Assembly: GCA_964385045.1 (NCBI GenBank)
Contig: CAYLNM010000061.1
Location: 1 to 23,617, forward strand
From: CAYLNM01 sp964385045
GTDB lineage: Bacteria > Planctomycetota > Phycisphaerae > Phycisphaerales > SM1A02
Direction: 5' to 3'
Length of the DNA stretch: 23,617 nt
Each line of letters starts with the position of its first letter. The stretch's first letter is position 1. The position numbers and the translations under genes were made by a program. This document shows positions 13,671-20,554 of this stretch, piece by piece. The notes beneath the pieces were generated by a model. That model saw nothing but the letters and a program-made list of their open reading frames with translations, made no database searches and had not been told where the DNA came from.

Positions 13671-16280
13671 TCAGCCGGCCGCCGGCGCGAATCCCACGTC
13701 CATCGCCTGCCGCTCGTCGAGCACCGAGCGCAGCGCCCGCAGCGTGCGGGCGTTGAGCTCCTCGCGGTCGAAGACGTGCTGCTCGATGCGGTTGGCCCGG
13801 GCGGTGCGCTCCTGCCAGGCCCGCCGACCGCCGCGGCCGGTCGCCTGGGCCATCTGCTCCTCGACCATCGCCGAGCAGAGCTCCTGGTACCGCGGCCGGT
13901 ACATCGCCACGAGCTCGCCGATGCGGTCCCGCTGGTCGGGGCCCAGGTCCGGCAGGTCGAGGGCGGCCATCAGCGGCCCCTCGGCCGCCTGCTCGTCCTC
14001 GTAGACGTCGGGGAACGCGGTCCGCTGGTAGCGGTCGCGGAGGGCGGCGGCGGCCCCGTCGGGCATCGCCCGCTCGAGGCGGTCGAGGGCGCGGCGGTTG
14101 ATCCGCACCAGGTCACGCCGAGCGCTGGTCAGCGCCTGTCGCGGCTCGCGCATCCGCTGCCAGTAGCTGCCGTCGCGGCGATCCTCCTCGGGGGCGGCGG
14201 CCATCTCGCCGAGCACGCGGACGAGGCCGCGGGCGGCCTCGAGGTGCCGCCGCATGGCATCGGTCCGGTCGCGGGCGTACGTCTGCAGGACCGACGCCGC
14301 GTCGCCCGCGCCGTCCGCCGAGGCCATGCCGGCGGCGGGGCCGAGGTCGATCAGCAGCAGGTCCAGGTCGATCGCGTGCTCGAGGCCGGCGTCGTCGTCG
14401 GGGCGGACCATGCGGCCGGCCCAGCCGCCGATGCCGCGGCCGGCCCCGGCGGAGAGCCGCACCCGCTCGCGCACCTGCCGCACCGCGGGCATCCGGGCCG
14501 CCTCGCTCGGATCGGCGGGGTCGAGCACGATGAGCTCGAGGTCGGCGAAGAACGACGCGTCGAGCTCGGCGAGGGCGGCGTCGGCCTCCTCCCACGCCAC
14601 CGGCAGGGACGCGAGGGCCTCGGCCTGCTCGGGCTCGCCCTCGTCGCGCTGGCCCTGGTTGGTCGCGGCCCGCACCATGCGGCGCGCCCGGTCGGCCTGC
14701 TCGGCCCGGAACGCCTCGAAGCGGTCGAGGTGGTCGATCCGGATCGCGGCCAGCATCTCGCGCTGCACGTCGCCGAGCTCGAGGATGCCCGCGAACCAGT
14801 CGAGCTCCCGCTCGGTGATCGGCCCGGCGACGAACGGGGCGGCGGGGTCGAGCTCCGGATCCGGCACGTCCAGCGACGCGACCTCGGGCTGGCGGGCGAG
14901 CAGTCGCGCGGGCGGGGCCCGGAGCAGCTCCATCACCGGGTCGTCGCCCGCGGGCGCGGGCCCGCCCTCGTCCTCGGGTCGGTCGAGCAGGGCGAACCGC
15001 TCGGCCCCGAGCACCGCCTCGAGCGCCTCGACCGACTCGCGGCTGATGCGCTGCATCTCCTCGTACCGCTCCTCGATCTCCTGCACCCCCTCGAGGTCGT
15101 CCTCGTCGTCGACGAGGAGGAACTCCACCGACTCGGCGAGCTCGAAGGCGTCGGACTCGAGCCGGGCCGCGAGACGGAAGACGCGGCTCGAGAGATCCGC
15201 GCGCATCGACTCGACCTGCTGCCGGGTCTCCGGCGGGAGGCCGGGCAGCCGCAGGGCGCGGTCGTGCTGGTCGCGGGCGCGGATGAAGGGCGTCAGGGCC
15301 TCCTGGTAGCCGTACTGGTAGTGGATCGTCCGGAGGTGCTCGGCGACGCGGTCCGGCAGCAGCGGCGACCACTGGGCGAGCATGTCGCGGTTGATCCGCG
15401 CGAGGGCGACGACGTCCTTGGCGACCGGCTTGAGCTTCTCGTAGGCGGTCCGGCGGAGCGACTCCCAGACGTTGGCGGCCTCGGGCCCGATCTCGCCGCC
15501 GGCGAGGACCTGCTGGAACAGCCTCGCGGCCTCCTCCACCAGCTCGATGATGACCCGCTCGCCCTGCTCGCGCACCCGGCGGCGGGCGTTGGCCACCCGG
15601 TTCTCGTACTCGAAGATCAGCGGCTCGATCCGCTCGCGCTCCGCCGCGGAGAGGTCCGCCCGCTCGAGGATGCGGCCGTAGTCGGTCACGGTCGCCGGGA
15701 TGGCGGCGCCGAGGCCGCGGATGAATCCTGAGTTGAGCCGGTCGAGCTGCCGCCGCATGCGGACCTCGGGCATCCGGTCCCGCTGCCCCCCGGCCAGGAC
15801 CTGATCCATCGCCGCGAAGAGCTCCTCGTCGAGCGACTCGATCCGGCGCTCGGCCCGCTCGAGCCGGCGAAGGAACTCCCGGGCGAGGTCCGGATCGGGG
15901 TTGAAGAAGAACGTCCGGCCCTGGGCGAGCAGGTCGCCGAGGAAGGGCTCGAGCTCCCGCTCGCGCAGCTCGCGGTAGCCGTCGAGGTACCGCACGTGGG
16001 CGGGATCGAGGGCCAGCCGCTGGAAGTCGCTCATGCCGAGCCGGCGGCCGATCTCGTCGAGGTCGCGCCCCGCGAGCGGCTGCGGGAAGACGTCGCGGAC
16101 CCGCTGGGCCGCCGCCATCTGGGCCGGGAGCAGGGTGCCGAGCAGCACCGCGAGGACCAGCAGCAGCCGGGTCGGGCCGGCCACAGCCGGGCGGGCCCGG
16201 CGGGCGGTCGCGGGGCGGTGGGCCGCCAGGGCGGCGGGGGCGGCGGGGGCCGGCGAGGCGACGAGGGCAGCAGCGGGCAT
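13671..16280 (-). CDS. Secreted 869-aa helical repeat protein (paralogue B), function unknown
   Basis: This is a paralogue of the downstream 848-aa protein; no named family is recognised. A long Ala/Pro/Arg N-region precedes a hydrophobic core (39-52) and a probable cleavage site near AQMAAA-Q (about residue 59). The mature part is acidic/Arg-rich, helical and duplicated (about 67-433 and 485-860). The matching pieces are RLGMSDFQ (80-87) with ILELGDVQ (499-506), LDEELFAAM (150-158) with LDASFFADL (573-581), INRDMLAQW (296-304) with INRRALDRL (727-735), and LEAVLGAERFALL (420-432) with LRALRSVLDERQA (847-859). The best match to paralogue A is near the C-terminus: LPDLGPDQRDRI (776-787) against LEDLDSSQREEL (743-754), each followed by a Tyr-rich helix and SAMVEE/SEAMVEQ. 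GGAG about 9 nt before the ATG supports the start. Confidence 0.87.
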   Translation of the reverse strand: MPAAALVASPAPAAPAALAAHRPATARRARPAVAGPTRLLLVLAVLLGTLLPAQMAAAQRVRDVFPQPLAGRDLDEIGRRLGMSDFQRLALDPAHVRYLDGYRELRERELEPFLGDLLAQGRTFFFNPDPDLAREFLRRLERAERRIESLDEELFAAMDQVLAGGQRDRMPEVRMRRQLDRLNSGFIRGLGAAIPATVTDYGRILERADLSAAERERIEPLIFEYENRVANARRRVREQGERVIIELVEEAARLFQQVLAGGEIGPEAANVWESLRRTAYEKLKPVAKDVVALARINRDMLAQWSPLLPDRVAEHLRTIHYQYGYQEALTPFIRARDQHDRALRLPGLPPETRQQVESMRADLSSRVFRLAARLESDAFELAESVEFLLVDDEDDLEGVQEIEERYEEMQRISRESVEALEAVLGAERFALLDRPEDEGGPAPAGDDPVMELLRAPPARLLARQPEVASLDVPDPELDPAAPFVAGPITERELDWFAGILELGDVQREMLAAIRIDHLDRFEAFRAEQADRARRMVRAATNQGQRDEGEPEQAEALASLPVAWEEADAALAELDASFFADLELIVLDPADPSEAARMPAVRQVRERVRLSAGAGRGIGGWAGRMVRPDDDAGLEHAIDLDLLLIDLGPAAGMASADGAGDAASVLQTYARDRTDAMRRHLEAARGLVRVLGEMAAAPEEDRRDGSYWQRMREPRQALTSARRDLVRINRRALDRLERAMPDGAAAALRDRYQRTAFPDVYEDEQAAEGPLMAALDLPDLGPDQRDRIGELVAMYRPRYQELCSAMVEEQMAQATGRGGRRAWQERTARANRIEQHVFDREELNARTLRALRSVLDERQAMDVGFAPAAG

Positions 16281-16475
16281 GGGCGGGTCTCCGGAAGGGG
16301 CGTCGGGAGTCGGCCGCGGGCGGGCCGGGGAGAGCGGTTCGGGGCACGTTCCCCCGGGGGGGATCGCGGGAGGGCGGCGGTCGGCTTCACGGACCGCGGC
16401 GGCTGATCGGCGGCTCCGGACCGTTCCGGGCCGCTCCCGGGCCGATCGCCGCGGCTCCGGGAGCGGAGGAGGGCC

Positions 16476-17570
16476 TCAGCAGCCCACGTAGCGGGCGTAC
16501 AGGCGGCGACCCACCTCGGGGTCGTCGATCCCCCGCAGGAGGGCCCGGCCGTCCGGGAACAGAGTGAGGTCCACCACGCCGTCCTCCAAGGCGATCGTGC
16601 CGCGAAGCATGAAGGGTGTACGGGTGACGGGCCCCTGCGTTTCGAGCCGGGCCGCGATCGCGGCGAGGTCGACCTCGGCGTCCCCGGCCGGCCGCACCTG
16701 CACCGCGGCCCGGCCGCAGAGGCTCGCCACGTCGGTCTCGCCCCGGCCCTCGAGCCACTCGAGCCGGCCGAGGCCGCAGCAGGGACAGTCCGGCCGCCGG
16801 GCCCCGTCGAGCCGGATCCCGCGGTGCGTGCCGTCCCAGAGGTCGATCGAGACGAGCCGGCGGTCGAGGGCGTCCACGCGGCCCGCGAGCAGCTTCAGCG
16901 TCTCGGCCGCCTGCCGGGCGGCGACGGTGACGGTGACGGGGGCGAGGACGCCGGAGGTGTCGCACGTCGGTCCGCTCCCGGGGGTCGGCGGCCGGTCGAA
17001 GAGGCAGCGGAGGCAGGGAGTCGCCTGGGCCGCCGACCAGCGGATCCGGGTGCCGGGGCCGGGGCCGGTGGTGGGCAGGAAGGCCGCCCCGAGCCCGCCG
17101 GTGCCGACCGCCCCGCCGTAGACGTAGGGCCGGCCCGTGGCCACGGCCACGTCGTTGAGGAGGTAGCGGGTCTCGAACGAGTCGAGGCCGTCGACGATGA
17201 CGTCGGCCGGCGCGAGCAGGCGGCGGGCGTTGGCCGCCCGCAGGTCCTGCACGTGCACCGTCAGCCGGACCTCGTGGTTGACGCGGGCGAGCACCCGAGC
17301 GGCGGCCTCGGCCTTGGGCAGCCCGGCGCGGGCGTCGTCCTCGTCGTAGAGCACCTGCCGCTGCAGGTTGGTCGCCTCGACGACGTCGCGGTCGATCAGG
17401 ACGAGCTCGCCGACCCCGGCCCGGGCGAGCAGGTCCGCGGCCACGGTGCCGAGGGCCCCGCACCCGACGATCGCGACCCGGCCGGTCCGGATGGCGGCCT
17501 GCCCGTCCGGCCCGATGCCCGGGAGGATCGCCTGGCGGTGGTAGCGGCCGGGGCCGTCGAGGGGGTCCAT
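16476..17570 (-). CDS. ThiF/MoeB/HesA-family adenylyltransferase
   Basis: This is a 364-aa E1-like enzyme that adenylates the C-terminal glycine of a ubiquitin-like sulfur carrier (ThiS or MoaD). Visible features: RYHRQAILPGIG (9-20), the nucleotide loop GCGALG (36-41), Asp60, the arginine finger NLQRQ (68-72), LDSFETRYLLND (129-140), two zinc pairs CLRC (186-189) and CPCC (262-265), and Cys203 in CDTSGVLAPV, the usual position of the conserved reactive Cys. After about residue 285 a small C-terminal domain ends in LYARYVGC, as in stand-alone ThiF/MoeB proteins of several phyla. Its own carrier protein is not nearby, so thiamine and molybdopterin roles cannot be separated. It follows rpsG after 132 bp. 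There is no clear Shine-Dalgarno. Confidence 0.92.
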   Translation of the reverse strand: MDPLDGPGRYHRQAILPGIGPDGQAAIRTGRVAIVGCGALGTVAADLLARAGVGELVLIDRDVVEATNLQRQVLYDEDDARAGLPKAEAAARVLARVNHEVRLTVHVQDLRAANARRLLAPADVIVDGLDSFETRYLLNDVAVATGRPYVYGGAVGTGGLGAAFLPTTGPGPGTRIRWSAAQATPCLRCLFDRPPTPGSGPTCDTSGVLAPVTVTVAARQAAETLKLLAGRVDALDRRLVSIDLWDGTHRGIRLDGARRPDCPCCGLGRLEWLEGRGETDVASLCGRAAVQVRPAGDAEVDLAAIAARLETQGPVTRTPFMLRGTIALEDGVVDLTLFPDGRALLRGIDDPEVGRRLYARYVGC

Positions 17571-17616
17571 CGCGGAGATGGTACGGGGCCGGGGGGCCGC
17601 TCCCCCCGGGGAACGA

Positions 17617-17650
17617 GCCGCGGGCGGCCCCTCGTGGGACCGCCCGCGGC
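17617..17650 (-). terminator. Terminator-like hairpin after rpsG
   Basis: An 11-bp perfect inverted repeat (GCCGCGGGCGG / CCGCCCGCGGC) extends to 15 bp with one U-G pair and a 4-nt loop (ACGA) when read on the minus strand. On the plus strand the same position is an A-C mismatch, so it fits leftward transcription. It starts about 53 nt after the rpsG stop. Only a poor T-run follows. Confidence 0.6.
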
Positions 17651-17702
17651 GTGGTTCGTCTCGTCGAGCGGGGGACCGGGGGAGGAAGCCCGCCCCGGCG
17701 GC

Positions 17703-18197
17703 TCAGAACGCGAAGTGCGCGAACGCCTTGTTGGCCTCGGCCATGCGATGGGTCTGCTCGCGGGTGGCCATCGCCTTGCCCTCGCCGCGGGCGGCGTCGT
17801 AGAGCTCGCGGGCGAGCCGCTCGGCCATCGGCCGGCCGCTCTCGCTGCGGGCGGCCCCGATGAGCCAGCGGAAGCAGAGGCTCTGACGGCGACGCTGGGT
17901 CACCTGCATCGGGACCTGATAGTTGGCACCGCCGACCCGCTTGGAGCGGACCTCGACGTTCGGCTTGACGTTGTCGATCGCCATGTGGAACAGCTCGATC
18001 GCGGTGGCGGGGGCGTTCTCCGCCTTCTCCTTGTCGAGCCGCTGCTGGATGAGGTCCATCGCGTCGTAGACGATCTTCTGCGCGGTGGCCTTCTTGCCGT
18101 CCACCATGATGCAGTTGATGAACTTCGACAGCGTCGTGTCGCTGAACCGGGGGTCGGGACGGAGCTGGTCCTCGGACTTGGTGATGCGTCCAGCCAT
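17703..18197 (-). CDS. rpsG: 30S ribosomal protein S7
   Basis: This is the primary 16S rRNA-binding protein that nucleates the small-subunit head. At 164 aa it is within the normal range. Recognisable segments are LRPDPRFSDTTLSKFINCIM (12-31), DGKKATAQKIVYDA (33-46), NVKPNVEVRSKRVGGANYQVP (76-96) and RWLIGAARSESGRPMAERLA (109-128). GAGGAAG about 9 nt before the ATG supports the start. It lies 178 bp downstream of rpsL. In E. coli S7 represses its own synthesis by binding the rpsL-rpsG spacer. The usual next gene, fusA, is not found; a hairpin and a ThiF-like gene follow. Confidence 0.97.
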   Translation of the reverse strand: MAGRITKSEDQLRPDPRFSDTTLSKFINCIMVDGKKATAQKIVYDAMDLIQQRLDKEKAENAPATAIELFHMAIDNVKPNVEVRSKRVGGANYQVPMQVTQRRRQSLCFRWLIGAARSESGRPMAERLARELYDAARGEGKAMATREQTHRMAEANKAFAHFAF

Positions 18198-18375
18198 GGG
18201 GGTCGACTTCCTCGAGGGGCTGTGGGCCGAGGGGGCCCTGGTTCACCGCGACGCGCCCGTGGTCATGGGGGGAAGGGGCCGTGGCCCCGCGTCGCGATTA
18301 CTGCCCGGCCGGGCGGGACGCTCCCGCCGGCCAGAGAGTGCATGGCCCGAGCGCCGAGCGGCGCCGGGCGAAGCG
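18198..18375 (-). promoter_or_regulatory. rpsG: Structured rpsL-rpsG intercistronic spacer
   Basis: The 178-nt spacer holds a long hairpin (18307-18318 with 18322-18332; 11 bp, one bulge, 3-nt loop) and a short one (GGGGCC/GGCCCC, 18275-18288). In E. coli the equivalent spacer is the binding site for autoregulation by S7. Whether the same fold is present here cannot be judged by eye. Confidence 0.4.
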
Positions 18376-18747
18376 TCACTTGGGTCGCTTGGTGCCGTAC
18401 TTCGAGCGGCCCTTCTTGCGGGCGTCGACCCCGAGGGTGTCGAGCGAGCCGCGGACCACGTGGTACCGCACGCCGGGGAGGTCCCGGACGCGGCCGCCGC
18501 GGACGAGCACGATCGAGTGCTCCTGCAGGTTGTGGCCCTCGCCGCCGATGTAGGCGGTGATCTCCTTGCCGTTGGAGAGGCGGACACGCGCGACCTTCCG
18601 GAGGGCCGAGTTCGGCTTCTTCGGGGTCACGGTGCGGACCTGCAGGCAGACGCCCCGCCGCTGCGGGCACGCATCGAGGTCACGGACCTTCGACTTCTCG
18701 GCCGGGGTCTGGCGGGGCTTTCGGACGAGCTGATTGACGGTCGGCAT
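18376..18747 (-). CDS. rpsL: 30S ribosomal protein S12
   Basis: This is a decoding-centre protein of the small subunit, 123 aa (E. coli 124). It has MPTVNQLVRKPR (1-12), the loop TPKKPNSALRKV (41-52) with Lys43, YIGGEGHNLQEHS (66-78), GGRVRDLPGVRYH (84-96) and SKYGTKRPK at the end. Position 88 is Arg where E. coli and many others have Lys; Lys88Arg is a known streptomycin-resistance change in other bacteria. The start at 18747 is preceded by AGGAAG at 5-6 nt; an upstream ATG at 18807 would add 20 non-conserved residues. It is transcribed from the promoter at 18810-18838. Confidence 0.97.
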   Translation of the reverse strand: MPTVNQLVRKPRQTPAEKSKVRDLDACPQRRGVCLQVRTVTPKKPNSALRKVARVRLSNGKEITAYIGGEGHNLQEHSIVLVRGGRVRDLPGVRYHVVRGSLDTLGVDARKKGRSKYGTKRPK

Positions 18748-18809
18748 GCGGCTTCCTTCGCACGGCGATGACATGGCCACCGGCCGGCGGCCGGAGAACC
18801 GAGCCACGC

Positions 18810-18838
18810 AATGTAGCAGGGTCCAAGGGCCCGTTCAA
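18810..18838 (-). promoter_or_regulatory. rpsL: Sigma70-type promoter of rpsL-rpsG
   Basis: On the minus strand TTGAAC (18838-18833), a spacer of exactly 17 bp, and TACATT (18815-18810) form a good -35/-10 pair. The start would be near 18803, giving a leader of about 55 nt before the rpsL ATG. It is one of few AT-rich spots in the region. Confidence 0.65.
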
Positions 18839-18929
18839 CCGGCGGACCGGAAGGCCCGGGCGGTGTCGACGAGCGGTGGACGAACCCGGGGAGCCCGTCG
18901 CCGGGCCGCCCCGAGCGGTGCGGCGACCG

Positions 18930-20177
18930 CTACTCCCAGGCCCGGTCCCCGAGCAGGGTGGCGTTGACCGCGAAGTAGCCGTGGGCCCCCGACTGGGGAT
19001 TCTCGCGCCGGATGCCCAGGATCCGCAGCTCCAGCTCCGCGAGCCCGGGCTCGAGCTCGGGCAGCGGGATGATCGTCGGCTCCACCGCCAGCCCCGGGCC
19101 CCAGCCCGAGCGGTCGAGGTCCGAGGCGCGCAAGTCGCGGTCGGGACCGATGTTGATGGTGCCGGCCCACGGGTTCAGGGGCCGCAGCTCCGGCCCGTTC
19201 TCGCGCCACGGTCGCCAGCGGGCCACCAGCCGGCCGTCCACCCGCAGCTCGTGCACCGCCGAGACGAACTCGTTCGCCCCCGTTCCGTCGGTGGCGTGGC
19301 CGGTGGTGATGATCCGCAGCCGCGGGACGTCGATGCCGGCGGGGACGGTCAGGGTCCGGCGGAGGACGTTGCGGGCGGCGTGGACGTGCGGGTCGTCGAA
19401 GACCGGGGCCGCGAGCAGGGGGTCGCGGCGGCCGGTGGCCGCCCGCTCGTAGATCAGGTCGAGGGTCGCCTCCCAGCCCGGCGTGTCGCCGTAGGTGGCG
19501 ACGAACACCCGCACGAGCCGGCGTCCGCGGAGCAGGGGGGCGAGCGCGGTCACGTCGGCCTCGTATCGCCCGCCGGCCCCGTAGCCGGTGGTGAAGCGGA
19601 CGAGCTCGGTCTCGACCGGCGGCCCGTCGCCGACCGGGGCGACGGTGACCGAGCCGAGGCGGGTCCACGGGTCGACCAGCGGCTCGCCCGCGTCCTCGGC
19701 GGGGTCGCCGGGCCGCGGCTGCACGGTGAGCACCGCGCGGATCGCCAGCCGCTCGCCGGCCGGCGTCGGGTCCGGCAGGTCGAGGACCCGGGCCGCGACC
19801 TGCGACTCCCAGCGGATCACGAAGGAGCCGTCGGCCCGCTCCGGACGGGTCTCCTCGAAGGTCAGCGGAACCGCCTCGAAGACCCGCACCCGCTCCACGT
19901 CCGGTGGGGCGTCGGGCCGCTCGGCCACGGACCGGCTTCCGGACCGGGCCAGGGGACGCTCGGTGCCGGCGGCGGCGTGGGTCGTGGTCGCGGCCGCGGG
20001 GGCGGCCGCCGGGGCGGCGCCCGCGGTCGCGTCGCCGGTCGCCGCGTCCGAGATGGTCGTGAAGGACAGGCCGGCGGCGGCCAGGATCCCGAGGGAGCCG
20101 GCGATCGCGGCGCCACGGCGGGCGACGCGGCCGGCCGTCGATCGGTCGGCGGAGCGAGTCGGTGGGTGCACGTCCAT
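18930..20177 (-). CDS. Secreted PNGase F-fold protein, probably not an active glycoamidase
   Basis: This 415-aa protein has a signal sequence with an Arg-Arg pair and a hydrophobic core (20-45), then an Ala/Thr-rich linker (46-95). Residues about 97-245 and 260-412 match the two jelly-roll domains of peptide-N-glycosidase F by eye: VDPWTRLGSV (168-177), DVTALAPLL (208-216) and LDLIY (239-243) in the first, TTGH (291-294), ANEF (301-304) and DRSGWGPGLAV (355-365) in the second. Of the three PNGase F catalytic acids, Asp60 aligns with Thr172 and Glu118 with Ala227; only Glu206 (Glu303) remains. It has no Cys, while PNGase F has disulfides. Carbohydrate or protein binding is a guess. The ATG at 20177 is preceded by GAGGA 5 nt away. 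Confidence 0.75.
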   Translation of the reverse strand: MDVHPPTRSADRSTAGRVARRGAAIAGSLGILAAAGLSFTTISDAATGDATAGAAPAAAPAAATTTHAAAGTERPLARSGSRSVAERPDAPPDVERVRVFEAVPLTFEETRPERADGSFVIRWESQVAARVLDLPDPTPAGERLAIRAVLTVQPRPGDPAEDAGEPLVDPWTRLGSVTVAPVGDGPPVETELVRFTTGYGAGGRYEADVTALAPLLRGRRLVRVFVATYGDTPGWEATLDLIYERAATGRRDPLLAAPVFDDPHVHAARNVLRRTLTVPAGIDVPRLRIITTGHATDGTGANEFVSAVHELRVDGRLVARWRPWRENGPELRPLNPWAGTINIGPDRDLRASDLDRSGWGPGLAVEPTIIPLPELEPGLAELELRILGIRRENPQSGAHGYFAVNATLLGDRAWE

Positions 20178-20554
20178 GCGTTCCTCGACGATCCGGCGGT
20201 TCGGCCGGTGATGCGGAGCCGGTGGCGACGGTCGGCGGAGCCGTGGCACCATGCGGGGGCCGGGCGTCCGTCGCGGCGGCGGGCCCGCGACGTTGGGGCA
20301 CGCTCCTCCGGCCCGGCATTCCCTCGCCGGGCCGCCGCGGCGCGAGTATACGGCGGGCCCGCGTTGCACCGTCGGGGCCGGGCGCGGATCGGCGGGCGCG
20401 CGGCGCCGCGTCGCGGGCGGCGCACCGGCCCCCGGATACGATGGCGGCTCGTCGCCCGGCCCCGCGCCGTCCCCCCCGATCGCGTCCCGCCGCCGCGCCC
20501 GCGAGCCGCCGCGGGGCGTGCGATCCGTCCCGTCCCGCCCGAGCCCCGCCCCCG
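20178..20554. promoter_or_regulatory. 377-nt divergent control region between the PNGase F-like gene and purL
   Basis: No gene is seen here. A good -10 for the leftward gene, TATACT on the minus strand (20350-20345), lacks a clear -35. The predicted leader then contains a perfect 9-bp hairpin (CGGCCCGGC/GCCGGGCCG, 20309-20334). On the plus strand TACGAT at 20437-20442 is a weak -10 candidate for purL, again without a good -35. No riboswitch was recognised. Confidence 0.35.

Noticed and set aside
10643..15731. Long plus-strand frames opposite the two repeat proteins
   Set aside because: The minus-strand frames have signal peptides, good start sites and homologous internal repeats. The plus-strand frames have none of these.
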